The notes beneath the pieces were generated by a model. It was not told the origin of the DNA. It saw only the letters and a program-made list of their open reading frames with translations, and searched no databases. From contig CM035441.1 of assembly GCA_020310875.1 (NCBI GenBank), positions 82,195,878-82,259,877 of the forward strand: a stretch of DNA of 64,000 nucleotides, in the 5' to 3' direction. The position numbers and the translations under genes are program-made. Positions 26,568-38,887 of the stretch are shown one piece after another; position 1 is the stretch's first letter, and every line of letters starts with the position of its first letter. The stretch comes from Ceratopteris richardii. Taxonomy: Eukaryota; Streptophyta; Polypodiopsida; Polypodiales; Pteridaceae.

Positions 26568-27114
26568 TGTAATAAAGTAATTCTATGATCTAAAAGTCCG
26601 TCCGGTTCAAACAGATCTGAAATTGTACGCTGTTTGGTCACTTTTGTGTATGGCCAAAGATCTCAAGACTAGACTTAAGCATAAGTTCATATGCTCTCTT
26701 AAACAAGTGATCCACTTAGCCTAGTTGTTAAGTCTCAAGGTCGTGAAGGGTGAGGTCTTGGGCTCAACCCCCATGAGGAGCACAGGGAGAGATTTTCGCC
26801 CAAAGAGCTCTAGAGCCTTCTAACTCAAGTTAACATGAGTTAACTTGAGTCCAATGAGACTTAACTCGAGAGGCGAGTACACCAACCACTAGTGGACTCT
26901 AGTGGAAGATACTAAAGTAGTGGTCGAGATCGTCCCAACTACTAGTAGACTCTAGTGGAAGATATGAAAGGAGTGGAGGAGATTGCAAGCGCACTTGTGG
27001 ACTCTAGTTACATTTGTGGTCCTGGTTGATTCGAGTAGCTATATATGCAAGCATAAGGTTGTGAGGAGAGTCATCTCTCTAGCACCTGGTGATCATAATT
27101 CTTAGTTTCTTGCA
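26568..27114 (+). repeat. 3' LTR of the non-autonomous element (547 bp)
   Basis: Preceded by a purine-rich tract (AAGGGGGAAAGAA) and followed by the GCAAT duplication. It keeps the 12-bp-arm inverted repeat at 26823-26834 and 26839-26850. Confidence 0.93.
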
Positions 27115-27119
27115 GCAAT
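27115..27119. repeat. Right target-site duplication, GCAAT
   Basis: Copy of 24282-24286. Gypsy gag similarity resumes beyond it. Confidence 0.9.
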
Positions 27120-27425
27120 TATCATTGTTAATATGGGTGTTCCTCTCACAATACCAGGTACTTTGTTAGGATCCTCTTCCTCTAGATCTCCTACTTGATA
27201 TTCAAGAACTACTAATTCAAAATCATTAGTCCTATCTAGAAAGGTGGTATAACGTACATGGTTCCTTCTTTATCTATATATGATCCCTCCTCAAATTTGA
27301 CCATATGGTATTCGATTCCAAAAGAGTGTTTAGGTTTTCTCATTTGAACTAGTGATATTTGAAAACCATCCTCATGGATGCTAGCACCTATTCAGTTTGT
27401 ACATATCTATTCCAATTGATTCGTG

Positions 27426-28079
27426 TATGGTCCTTCTAGTGTTCTAGGTACTCTATTTTGCAACTAGTTGTGGTTCTGTTCATGCTATATGAATCATCAC
27501 ATTCACTTGTTTTCAAGCTCAAAATACAAGGGTGCCTACCAAGTTGCTTCGACCAAAATTTGATCCTACAATTGAGACTAGCTTCATAAGATCTCAAGCT
27601 GTTTTGATCCATCTTGCAAATATATTTCGTTGATCACACGTTCATGAATTATCCAATGCCTCAAGAGTGTTCTTTCTTAAATATTATTTACTTAGTTCTC
27701 ATCTTTGTATAGAAACGTGAGGAATGGATTACGTGATGATCATTTTCTTATTTTGTTTCCCTTGGATTTTTGTACTGAAAAATAATTTTGATTCTTGAAC
27801 TTTCATTCCTTTCGCAACCTTAAAAGCTAAACCTTGAGCTGCGTACTTAGCCTAGGATAGAATTGACCAAGTGGGTTGAGTGTTTTTCTAGCCTCAATAC
27901 GTGTGCTCTTGATGTTCATCCAAGCCCAAGACAATTTCTTAAGATTCCATTGAATCCTTGAGCACACACTTGCAATGCTATAGAGCCATGTGCATACATA
28001 CTATTCTTGATAGACCTTCAAAATAACCAAAATCAGATTTAAGCTGGCCCAAAAATAACTTTAAACTTTTTGCTAAATG
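27426..28079. other. No gene recognised
   Basis: By position this is probably the 5' leader side of the minus-strand Gypsy gag, but it holds no domain, LTR boundary or clear repeat that I can identify. Confidence 0.4.
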
Positions 28080-28440
28080 GTTTTTCCATTGTGATAGGCT
28101 TGTTTGTATTGATGGAAGGTTCTGGTGTGATAGATCCATCCATCCCAATAAAGTAGTCTATCTTGATAGAATGAGCCTATCAACTTTTTGGTTTGATGCA
28201 AAAATTTTGTATGTCACGATAGATGGGTCTATCATGACTCCGCTTTGTTTTGATAGAGGGTGTGTATCCCAATAGATGGTGGTCTATCAAGGGTCTTTGC
28301 CTTGATCAGGTGAGTTTATCACAAAAGCGCAATCTTTTCTGATAGAGAGTTCTATCATGATAGAGGGTGTCTATGTGATAGATGAGCTCATTGAGTCAGG
28401 TTGTCATGATTGAGTGACCTTGTCACGCTATACATGGTGT
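28080..28440. repeat. Irregular array of GATAGA / TCTATC words
   Basis: The words TGATAGA and TCTATCA recur about every 20-50 bp, often in opposite orientation near each other (for example TCTATCATGATAGAGGGTG near 28350-28370). Spacing is irregular, so this is a decayed array. It lies upstream of the minus-strand Gypsy gag, like the TATCATGTATCG array upstream of the gag at 38888. Confidence 0.6.
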
Positions 28441-30299
<1,859 letters not shown>

Positions 30300-30660
30300 A
30301 ATATATAGCTTCATGATCTTTCTCAAGAATTCTCTATAGTAGAGAATGCACTATCCTTTGAAGAGTGCTGGGAGCACTAGTTAGGTCAAATGACATAAGC
30401 TTCAAGGGATATATTCCCTCTCTATTATAGAGATAGTTTCATGCTTGTCCTCAAAATCAATGGCCACCTCCTTATATCCAAAACTTTTTATCAAGAAACT
30501 CATAAACGTTATTGCTAACTACTCTTCTGAACAAGTGTTCTATGATCAGTAGAGAATAACTATTTGTGATGGTCGATTTTGTTGAACTAATGCACACTTT
30601 AAGCTTGCAATTCGTTTTGGGGACTACCATTTTGTGTGTTAGCCACTTTATCTGCACAAT
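30300..30660 (-). mobile_element. Gypsy reverse transcriptase fragment, fossil
   Basis: Minus-strand translation gives VVPKTNCKLKVCI, then YSLLIIEHLFRRVVSNNVYE (30472-30657), then PLKLMSFDLTSAPSTLQRI (about 30346-30421). These follow the order of the plant Ty3/Gypsy RT (VVPKKNGKLRVCID, YPLP.IDE..DR..G...FS, MPFGL.NAP.TFQR). It lies on the 5' side of the minus-strand gag at 22960-27425, the wrong order for one element, so it comes from a separate insertion. Broken. Confidence 0.78.
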
Positions 30661-32183
30661 TTCATCAATTAAATTGATTCAAAGAAGAAAGAATTCAATA
30701 AATTATAGAGATGTAGAGAAAGTGAGATGCATAATTTTATTTTGTAATTTCCATTGTAATGTAATGACCAAAATATCAAGCTTTGTAACTTGCACTAAGA
30801 GGAGTCCTCTAGTTATAGATCTCTAATCATTTATCATACTAATCTAGACCTTTTTACTTTAGAACTTAGTTTCAAGTGCCTATCCAAGTGTGTGAAAGGA
30901 CATGAGTAAAGGTACATGTATATGAACCAAAATCTTCTATTTTGTAACGTTTCCTCTGATTTTGAATGAAGAACTAACTTTGGAAGGTCCTTAATTTCAC
31001 TTTATTGGCCACTTTTCTTCTTCTCTATGAGTTTATGTGTGTGTCCATGGCTTGGAATGTGTGGTAATATGCGTTTTCTACCATTTTCACAACGTTTCTC
31101 ACCCATTTCATGCATATATTCTAACTGTATGAAGAAAAGTAATGGAATAAGATAATTTTGGAAACCTAGTTTTTTGTAAAAAAAAAAGAAGAAAACTCAA
31201 AATGCATTCAATCGAATTCCAATAGATCTACTTACCTTGCCTGATTGGTTGACCTATTCATGCATTGTGCACTATGTGTGCAATCTTCATGACTAGGTTT
31301 ACTTTGGGTCTCACAATTTAATACATCATGTCAAGCAACCACTTGAACATGCTCGTAGGTTGTGTGAATGCTTGCTAGTGTCCATTGTGGTTAGATGCTA
31401 CACATTTCTTGTCCCATTGTCAAGGACGATCACCCCTTTCAAGGTGCATTTTTTCATGATCATAGCTCTCATGTATAGTAGGTGTGTGTGAAAGAGTATG
31501 TGGACTATATTTATCACTTGCATGTGTACTTGCCACATACCGAGCTATTCATTTGGATGTGTAGTAAGCTTGTTAGGGTTAGGGCATATAGGAAAAGTAG
31601 TTAGTAGAATAGAGTGGGAAAGATTGTAGTTGTGGATCTAGGATAGATCAGCCATCAACTTTAGGGCATAATGTCTCTTTGTGATTTGATGCTCATGTAC
31701 CCCAACACCTTGAGGGGACTTCTCATTTGTGAGTGCATGAGAGAGATTTTGTGTGAGAATTGAACTTCAAAAATTTTCTAGGACTTTCACATGGTTTCTT
31801 AACATCAAGACCTAAATTTCATCTAGCAAAACGTACTAAGCATACCAAGATGCACAACTACAATATCAATATCAGCCATATGTTTATTCGCAAAGAGATG
31901 AACCCCACAAAGTTCCAAGGTATCCCAAATATCAAGGATCCCCACCTACCTAGAGAGTTTATGAAGAGAAAACTACCACTCCATCTTAACTAGTATTAAG
32001 AGAAGAACCACCACATTCTCATAATGTAGCATCACCTTAGTACACACAATCAAAAGATAATGCTGAAAGAGTGTCCTATGACTCTATTTTCTATTATTGA
32101 TTTAGCAAATCTATGCACTGATGGCCAATACAATAAGTACTACTATTATGAGAATGCTCTTGTTGAGTATGGAGCCTTCTATG
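30661..32183. other. Unassigned DNA, possible decayed Gypsy gag linker near 31850-31990
   Basis: Mostly AT-rich with no domain recognised. One plus-strand frame near 31850-31950 is rich in Tyr, Gln and Pro (QYQYQPYVYSQRDEP), like the linker part of the Gypsy gag at about 40240-40560. The match is only compositional. Confidence 0.3.
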
Positions 32184-33201
32184 TGTTTGAACATCAAGCC
32201 CTCATCATTCTTGATAAGGACTTCTTCTAGACCTAAATTCATCATTGAAGTGAGCCATAGCGTTAGAGTACTCCTTGAGAATCTCTATTGCTATAAAGGT
32301 TCAAGACCACTTATGATATCCTACGTGATTTCTTTATTCATGTAAGAACCCATGCATCTTTATGAATATTAGAACTTTTTTTGCATTGAAGAGTAAATAT
32401 GGGAAACTCAAAAACCATACGTTTTGAGGTTGGTAATCAATCAACTACCAAAATCAACTTTGAAATCGTATTCTCTACTTTCCTAGATTATAGGAAAAGA
32501 AACTTTTGATCCCAACAACCTATCCCACAAGATATTTCATATTTAAAAACATTGTAAAGGAGCTGTGGAATACACGAAGAGTCTATACTAAGACTCACAA
32601 GGGCTTGAACAATGTCTTAGAGGAATATACAAAAATTTTCATTATCTTCAAGCTTCTTACTCACTTCTCTATGCCATCTTCTCCAAATTTCGATGACTTG
32701 CAGTGGCTGATTCTCACTCCTCATAGATCCAATCGTTATGAATGAGGACTCATTTGAAAATCATAAATGTCTTTATTTATGTGTAGAAATGTTTTCTATC
32801 ATTTGGTGTAGTAGATTGTGAGAAACAGAGCATTTAAGCTCTCTGGGTCAATCTCTACATATTCTTGAAAAGTTAGGGATACACCTTGTCAATGGTAAAC
32901 TGATAATTGAGTGAAGTCTTCCTTAAAAATTTGATTCTTGTGCTTAATAGCTACTTAAAATATAGGCCACCACACTCTAAGAGTAATTGAGCCAATTGTA
33001 ATCAAGATAGGAGCATTGAGCATTAGAAGGTGAATGATTCATCCATAAATAGCAAGTTCCATGAACTAGCTTATAATTTGAAGCTTATAAGGTGTATTAT
33101 AGTTTCTAGTAGCAAAGGCTCAAGTCTTGTGCTTGTTAGCTAGACAAAAGTTCAATAGTTTCATCATTAGATTTCTACTAGTCAAGATTTTCAAGTATTC
33201 A
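32184..33201 (+). repeat. 5' LTR of Copia A2 (about 1018 bp)
   Basis: Starts TGTTTGAACATCAAGC, ends near TATTCA, and aligns with the LTRs at 16606 and 35151. A methionine-type primer site and a gag start beginning ATGGGTGATGG follow, as in Copia A1. Confidence 0.8.
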
Positions 33202-33224
33202 AATTGGTATAGATCTACATGAAG

Positions 33225-33377
33225 ATGGGTGATGGTTTTTTTTAAATGATTGAGAAGTTAACATGAACGTTTATATTGCTTGGCAAATCATATTGGAAGC
33301 TTACTGGCAAGGTGGAAATCTTGATGGAATTGTAGTAGGTGATGAAGTTATGCCTACTCCAAGATCCAAAGGAGGAC
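33225..33377 (+). pseudogene. Copia A2 gag start, fossil
   Basis: Aligns with the first ~150 bp of the A1 gag (6994-7140), including ATGGGTGATGG, ATTGAGAAG and GGTGATGA.G.TATGCCTA. It stops at the AGGAC target duplication of the nested Gypsy. Confidence 0.82.
33373..33377. repeat. Left target-site duplication of the Gypsy element, AGGAC
   Basis: AGGAC here and AGGAA at 53456-53460 flank the Gypsy LTRs, a 4 of 5 match. The unsplit A1 gag carries the same AGGAC followed by CTACACAAG, and CTACACAAG is found directly right of the insertion. Confidence 0.75.
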
Positions 33378-34290
33378 AATTGCAGAGGATTGAAGACATG
33401 GAAGCAGAAGAATAAATTAAAGAAAATCAAGCCCTAAAATTTTCAATAAATGGCCCATTTTCCTTTTTCAAAATCCATTGTGAAACTATGAGGAGCTTTG
33501 TAATTGCTCTAGAAGAGTCCTCTATATGCATGATCCATAAAGAATGTAACATTATCATTGCACAATAGTAGGGAAATAGGGATTTGTAGAGAAAGTTGTG
33601 ATCGCTTATGTGATTGGGGCAAATTTAGGGCACATGTATATAAGTCACTCGTGACTTTTTTTTTTAAGACTTTTTACCATTGAGAAGAATCAACATTGTA
33701 GAATTTGAATTTGCTTCTTCTTGTATGTGTATCTTCTTCTCCTTGAGCTTGTATGTATCTTAGGCATGGAATGTGTACCTAGAGGTTTCATCTACCCGTT
33801 CCCAATGTCTTTTTGCTATATTGATGTGTGTGTGTGTTAAGTCTCAGAAGCTTAGAAGCAAGAGTTGGTGTTTCCCACCACTCTACTTTTTTATCATAGC
33901 ATGAAGCATAGAAACTTGATCGAGTTGAGCCCATCATTGGATGCATCTTCTCAAGAACTTTGAAATGAAATTTGTATAGAATATATTCGAGTATCAAAGT
34001 TAAGATAAATGAATTGATTAGTATCTGCTACTACACCAAGTATCACAATACATGCTAGTGTGTAGGAGGTGTTGTGTGAGCTATACTTAGATTAATTTGC
34101 ATGCATTACATGTCCCAACCCTACATTAACTAGCACATGAGCACATGTCTTCATGCACTTCAATTGTTCTCATTCATGGATTGATAATTTAACAATTTTA
34201 TCAATTCCACCACTATATGCACTTCCTTGATGATAGAGATTTACTCTCCTATGTCGCGAGTCCCTAAGTCATTATGATCTTAGGTACACA
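33378..34290 (+). repeat. 5' LTR of the nested Gypsy (about 913 bp)
   Basis: Aligns along its length with 52547-53455. Shared blocks include AAAATTTTCAATAAATG, AGGGCACATGTATATAAG, AGCTTAGAAGCAAGAGTTGG, CCACCACTATATGCAC and CTTAGGTACA at the end. The left boundary is set by the target duplication. Confidence 0.88.
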
Positions 34291-35145
34291 TGTTTTTGAT
34301 ATCACTGTTGGGTACAATTCCGATCAAGGTGCCTTCATGATGGTTAAAGAAATTTTGTGAAGGTATTGAGCTTCAAGAATTGAGATGAGATTTGCAGAAA
34401 AGTCCAAATTTCTTCGAACTTGTTACTTCATAAACTTGTGTGTGTGAAAAGCTTTTAGGTTTAGGATTGAGAGTGAAGGAGTAGGGTTAGGAAGTAGGCA
34501 AGAGTGCTTGGAAGTAGGGTAATTTTTTCAATTTCAAAAATCCACAAAAAATCACTTTTTTTCCTTGAGTTTTTGGTGTCAGTTGGAGGCTAAAACCCAA
34601 AAATCACCAAACTTGGGTTCACGTGTTTTGTGCAAGTATTGTAGAGTTTGTGGATGACCGATATCGGTGATCTTGTATCATGGAGAACTCAAGGTCTAGC
34701 AAGAATCTAACAACCAAAATTTGAGAAAATCTTCCTAAATGTGACCTCTAAATCATCACCATCTCAAAAATTTGATTGATCACTCACACAAGATGACATG
34801 ACACTTGTTGAGTATTGTGAGAAATGGTTTGGGAGATTTTGTAGAAATTTGCTAGCCATAGGAACATAGCGGTGACAAGATGAGCAAAAGGAACTCACAC
34901 ATACAAAATTTGTAAAATTTGGACTCCCAAAAGTCCAATTATCATGGCTGGTTGAGTCTAATATCACGATAGAAAATTTTGGTGTGTCATGATACTTGGT
35001 AGGTATCGTGCATTGTCGATACATTCTACTCTTAGTGCATCATGATACCTAGGTATCATGTGTTGTCTAGTTGAGTATCACGATCACCCAAGATCGTGTA
35101 TCATCGATACTACAAAGTATCGTGTATCTTGATTTGGGGTTAGTA
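34291..35145 (+). other. Gypsy 5' leader, left part, with TATCGTG words
   Basis: Non-coding leader between LTR and gag. From about 34930 it contains recurring phrases such as AGTATCACGATC, ATCGTGTATC and GGTATCATG, which continue on the far side of the solo LTR at 38204-38520. This shows that the solo LTR landed inside the array. Confidence 0.65.
34297..34314 (+). other. Primer-binding-like site of the nested Gypsy
   Basis: TGATATCACTGTTGGGTA lies a few bases after the LTR end. It resembles the decayed form of the TGGCGCC...TTG.CGGGGA class of sites used by several plant Gypsy lineages. No tRNA is assigned. Confidence 0.5.
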
Positions 35146-35150
35146 TCGTG
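35146..35150. repeat. Left target-site duplication of the solo LTR, TCGTG
   Basis: TCGTG directly precedes the LTR start at 35151 and is repeated exactly at 38199-38203. Confidence 0.9.
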
Positions 35151-35721
35151 TGTTGGAACATCAAGCTTACACTATGCTTGAGGTGGATTTGATCTACATC
35201 AAAAGCTATCACGTCGAAAGAATATCCGTTGGAGAGTTCTTTTTCATATGCTCATTTATTGTATTTTTTTGAGAGTTTTTTTATGGTTCATTTACCATTG
35301 TAAAAGCCTTGAGCTTTACACATGTAAAGTTAGAAATATAGAGTCCAAATCCCATGAATTTGTGGTGGTTGAAGTTGCATTCAATCAAGCAATCAATCAC
35401 CTAAAAGTAGATCAAACTAATCTTCACTTTTCCTAGATTGTAGGGAAGTGAATTGATTCCCTCCAACAACCATTCCCACCTTCATTTGAATTCAAATTTC
35501 ACTTTTAGAAGTCGTGGAACACTCCTAGAGTCAGTATAAAGACTTGAAATCACTTGTACATTACATGGAAGCAATATACATACACTTTTTTTAATATAAA
35601 GGAAGTTCGGCAATAGCCTACTCTCCCGGACTTGAATTAAATAAAGAAAAGTACAAGAGAAGGGGACTAGTGCCCACGGGACCCCCCAAATCCCACAAAG
35701 TAGGGGAAGCTTTTACAGAGC

Positions 35722-37242
35722 TTAGATGACATTACAAAGAAGGTTAATTACCCTCTCATCACCCTCATGTGGGGCCCACTTGGGTTTAAGCTTGTTATCG
35801 ATCAAAAGGAGTACTTGATGATGCCTAAAGGGGGGGGATTTTTTACAATTGACAATCCTTTTGCCAAGGAGGAATAGCGATTTCTCAATTGACCACTCCT
35901 TGGGGGAGTCACCGAAGTTGAAAGCACATCTTTCCCACCAGATTTTCCATAGGACCTCCCCTCTGATGGCGTTCCAGAGAGTCGCGGAGCAGCCGATCGC
36001 TTCTCCCAGCAGGGCTTGCTGCCAACTGAGACGTTTTTGAAGTCTAATTCTCTTTCCAACCACCTGCCAGAGTCTGTTGGAGTTGGGGCAGGTAAAGAAG
36101 ATGTGTGAAACATCTTCGATAGACCGGTGGCAGCGTTTGCACCAGGGAGGGATCCCACAAATTTTTCTAGCCTTAAGGTTGGTCCAGATTCCATGATGAA
36201 GAATTTGCCATAAGAGGACAGACTTTTTGATTTCTATGAGGGGGTGCCAGATAGCCATGAACTTCATGTCCCACCGAAGCCGCGTCCATGACAGGCACCA
36301 CTTTTTGTTGAGGTTAACATGATAGTCGATCGTTTCTTTGATGTTCGGGATTTTTGATAGGCTATTCCCATTGTGCCATTTGAGACCAAGCGAGCTCGAC
36401 ATGTCGTGTCCCATGAGAAGGCGAACTTTGTGTCGGTCCCAGGCGAGACATCTGCTTTGCAAAGTGTTCCATTCTTCATGCGAAATGTTGATGCTAGGGT
36501 CAATATCCTCAAACTTGATCCCGCGGTTGGTGTCTTGTTTCCAGAGATGTTTCCATTTTTTGAAACCTTTGTTCCATAGCTTCTTGGCATTTTGAATGTT
36601 CCAAGATTCCACACTCCGGATGCCATGGATCGGAAACCAGATAGAGTCGTTTTGTCTGATACCGGCAGCCCACTTCCAGTCTTCACTTATTCTTGTGAAG
36701 CTTTTGACTTTATTCCAACTCTTCCAAAGGGAGCACACCAGATTAGAGCCTTTCGGGAAGACGGGGATCGGGGAAAACATCAAGGTCAAGATGTCAAGAT
36801 TCTTCCAATTTGGGAAACCCATGAGCGCCAACTCATTCTTGTTTCTGAAGATCAGCTTGGCCCACGAGGCCTCCCCGTTGCACCAAGCCTTAATCATCCA
36901 TCTGGCCGACAGTTTGTTAGCCATGCACCCAATTTCCAAGATACCAAGTCCCCCACTATCTCTATGGCTGGTGCAGATGGACCATTTGATTTTAGGCACC
37001 CCCCTCCTATTGTGGTCGCCCGTCCAAAGGAAGTTTCTACAAATACTATTCAGTTTGGACAGATCATGCTCTTTCGGTCTCCAACAAGAAAGGAAATAAA
37101 TGGTAGATGATAAGAGGAACGTGTTGATAACCATAGCACGACCGGCAAGATTGATTTGCATACCTCTCCAATAGTTAAGCTTGTTTTCGAGTTTGGCAAG
37201 CACCCAGTTCCACCGCTGTTCCATAGAGACGCCAAACCCCAA
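35722..37242 (-). pseudogene. LINE ORF2, RT thumb region to zf-RVT C-terminus (506 codons)
   Basis: This minus-strand frame starts just after the RT palm and runs to the natural stop. Early motifs are EQRWNWVLAKLENKLNYWRG and INLAGRAMVINTFLLSS, typical of the stretch after the RT core in plant L1-type LINEs. DSGGLGI and ICRNFLWTG follow. The C-terminal zf-RVT domain has CGIPPWCKRCHRSIEDVSHI followed by F.TCPN..RLWQ, a Cys/His cluster. The RT palm lies to the right in a different frame (37273-37638). It is not a functional gene because the catalytic part is split and the 5' half of ORF2 is missing. Confidence 0.92.
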
Positions 37243-37272
37243 GGGAATCCCAAGAAGCCAAAAAATTTGGCC

Positions 37273-37620
37273 CTACGGAATGATTTGACAGCCATGATCA
37301 ATGAGAAGGTCGGGCTGTGACCCACCAATAGCTCTAAAGGCGGTCTTAGAGTGGTTGATTATGGATCCAGAGGCTTCACAAAAAGTAGCAAGACACTTCC
37401 AGAACATCTCAAGGCTGGTACTATCATTGTGCACAAAAGCGTTCATATCATCGGCAAAAAGTCTCATGGTGATCTGACTGTGGTCATGCGGCAAACGAAG
37501 GCCTTTAATGTTACCAGCTTCCACCTGATGCTCCACCAGCTTGCTAAGCCCTTCCGTGGCAATGGCAAAGAGAAGGGGAGCCAATGGGCACCCTTGTCTG
37601 ATAGATCTTTTAAGTTTGAT
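37273..37620 (-). pseudogene. LINE reverse transcriptase palm fragment
   Basis: A minus-strand frame with SIRQGCPLAPLLFAIATEGL and the catalytic FADDMNAF motif, i.e. the LINE form of F/YxDD. It is collinear with 35722-37242 but in another frame, a single frameshift near 37243-37273. The first few residues of the open frame read into the Copia LTR and are not LINE sequence. Confidence 0.9.
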
Positions 37621-38198
37621 CATCATTGTGACCATCATTGTTTTGCTCCTTCAATTCTCTGCATCATCTTCTTCGCCTATAGTAATCTTGTAGAGGCTGC
37701 TGCTCTCTCTCCAGAGCTTCAAATTGAGTGCAACATGGAGCATTGGAAAGTTTTCTGTCTCGGGGTCAATCTCTACGTATTCCTGAAAAATAGGAAGTAC
37801 CACCGGTGAATGTCACATTCATTCCTATAGTATATTTTGCTTATTCCTTATACTTTTGTGCATTACATACACTCAACCCTATGTGTATCACTCCCCTAAA
37901 AGGAGGTTTTCTAATTGTAATTACGCTGGTCGCATTGGGCATTTGAAGTTCATTGTCTCTTCCATAGATAGTATGCTTTTTGAGCTAGTCGACCCACGAA
38001 CCTATCTGTTTTGTATCGACTCATTCACCTTGATGCTCCAAAGTACATAGTGTGTTTCTTTGAACTTATCGATGCCTATAAGGTCTATTTGAGTCTCCAT
38101 AAGCTCAAGGGCTGGTCTTGTGCCGGTTGGCTCGACCAAACTTCGTCGCCTCGAAACAGCACTTTTCTACCTTCTACAAGCTTCTCCAAGTTCTTTCA

Positions 38199-38203
38199 TC
38201 GTG
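38199..38203. repeat. Right target-site duplication of the solo LTR, TCGTG
   Basis: Exact copy of 35146-35150. Confidence 0.9.
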
Positions 38204-38520
38204 TCTCCCCAATACCCTAGTGTATCCTCTTCGTGGAAAGTGAGAATACCATACTGTAAATTGTAGCCCTCTTGAGTATCATATATCATCTCAATTGAAG
38301 TATCATGTATCGTTTTAGGGGAAGTATCATGCTTCACCAGTACATCTTGTATCGTGTATCGCGTTCAATTCAAGTCTCATATCATGAAATTTGAGAATTG
38401 TGTATCAGGTTAAATTGAAGTATCATGTATCATGGGTAACCAAATATCCTGTGTCACCTTTGATGAAGTATCTTGTATCGTAAGGAGGAAAATATCATGT
38501 ATGGAAAAATAGAAACCAAT
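38204..38520. repeat. Irregular array of TATCATGTATC words in the Gypsy leader
   Basis: Phrases of the type GAAGTATCATGTATCGT and TTGTATCGTGTATCG recur about 12 times at irregular spacing. They continue the array seen at about 34930-35145. Confidence 0.72.
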
Positions 38521-38887
38521 CTGGCAACACTCAAAAGTGAAAATTGAGATATTCAAGTGCTTAATTACTAAACTAAACCACTCCTATGGTTTGAGAGATC
38601 GTCATAAGGAAATCATAAGACCCCTACCTATAAATTGACATAAGGTTAGGATGTGTACTAGGGAGTCAAAGAAGTGCAATTTTATCAGTAGGAAGTTTAA
38701 CCCAAATAGAGTGTCCATTCCATCTATTCCAGCACATCTAGTGACTCAGAAGGAGACTCGATCATGGACTCTTAAGATAGGCATAGTTGAGTGCCTTTGA
38801 TAGGGCTCATGTAAAAAATACAAGGAGAATATAGGATTTCCCTACAATATATCTCCTCTAATGTGCATGGACTACCTATCTAGTTAG

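Larger units (their letters stand above)
24287..27114 (+). mobile_element. Non-autonomous LTR retrotransposon (2828 bp)
   Basis: Two direct LTRs of exactly 547 bp (24287-24833 and 26568-27114) begin TGTAATAAAGTA and end TTTCTTGCA. A primer-binding site, TGGTATTAGAGC, follows the left LTR by one base at 24835-24846. A purine tract precedes the right LTR at about 26556-26567, and the GCAAT duplication is exact. The 1734-bp interior holds only short open stretches (24914-25099, 25096-25317) with no recognisable gag or pol, so it fits the LARD/TRIM type mobilised in trans by other elements. LTRs differ at about 65 of 547 positions by hand count (about 12%), which puts it among the younger insertions here. 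Confidence 0.92.
22960..27425 (-). mobile_element. Minus-strand Gypsy gag region split by a non-autonomous LTR element, fossil
   Basis: Two outer blocks belong to one Gypsy-type gag on the minus strand. Block 27120-27425 carries KFEEGSYIDKEGTMY, shared with the fragment near 711-780. Block 22960-24281 carries a zinc-knuckle-like CYTCGGDHMTNDYP at about 23174-23215, resembling CYRCGGDHFIREC in the Gypsy at about 40925. The 24287-27114 element sits between them with a GCAAT duplication. No pol or LTR was recognised. Several breaks. Confidence 0.62.
35586..37620 (-). mobile_element. 5'-truncated LINE nested in the solo LTR
   Basis: A minus-strand LINE fragment of about 2.03 kb. A 7-base T-run at 35586-35592 is the A-tail read from the plus strand. 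LTR sequence stops before it (ATACATACAC) and resumes at about 37627 (ACCATCATTG.TTTGCTCC), matching the uninterrupted LTR at 17050-17070. It encodes the C-terminal half of the RT and a zinc-binding tail, so the 5' part (ORF1, endonuclease, early RT) is absent, as is usual for target-primed insertions. No clear target duplication is seen. It is richer in G and C than its surroundings and retains a 506-codon frame, so it is probably young. Confidence 0.9.
35151..38198 (+). mobile_element. Solo Copia LTR of the A1/A2 family, with LINE inside
   Basis: Starts TGTTGGAACATCAAGC, ends CTTCTCCAAGTTCTTTCA, and is bounded by an exact TCGTG duplication. With the LINE removed it is about 1013 bp, the same length as the A1 and A2 LTRs. 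No primer site or polypurine tract adjoins it. It is therefore what unequal recombination between the two LTRs of one element leaves behind. Confidence 0.92.

Noticed and set aside
28080-28440. CRISPR-like array
   Set aside because: Repeated words are short, vary in spacing and orientation, and the setting is a plant retroelement leader.
36592-37110. 172- and 167-codon plus-strand open frames
   Set aside because: They lie antisense to the LINE ORF2 frame and have no domain; the minus-strand frame explains the region fully.
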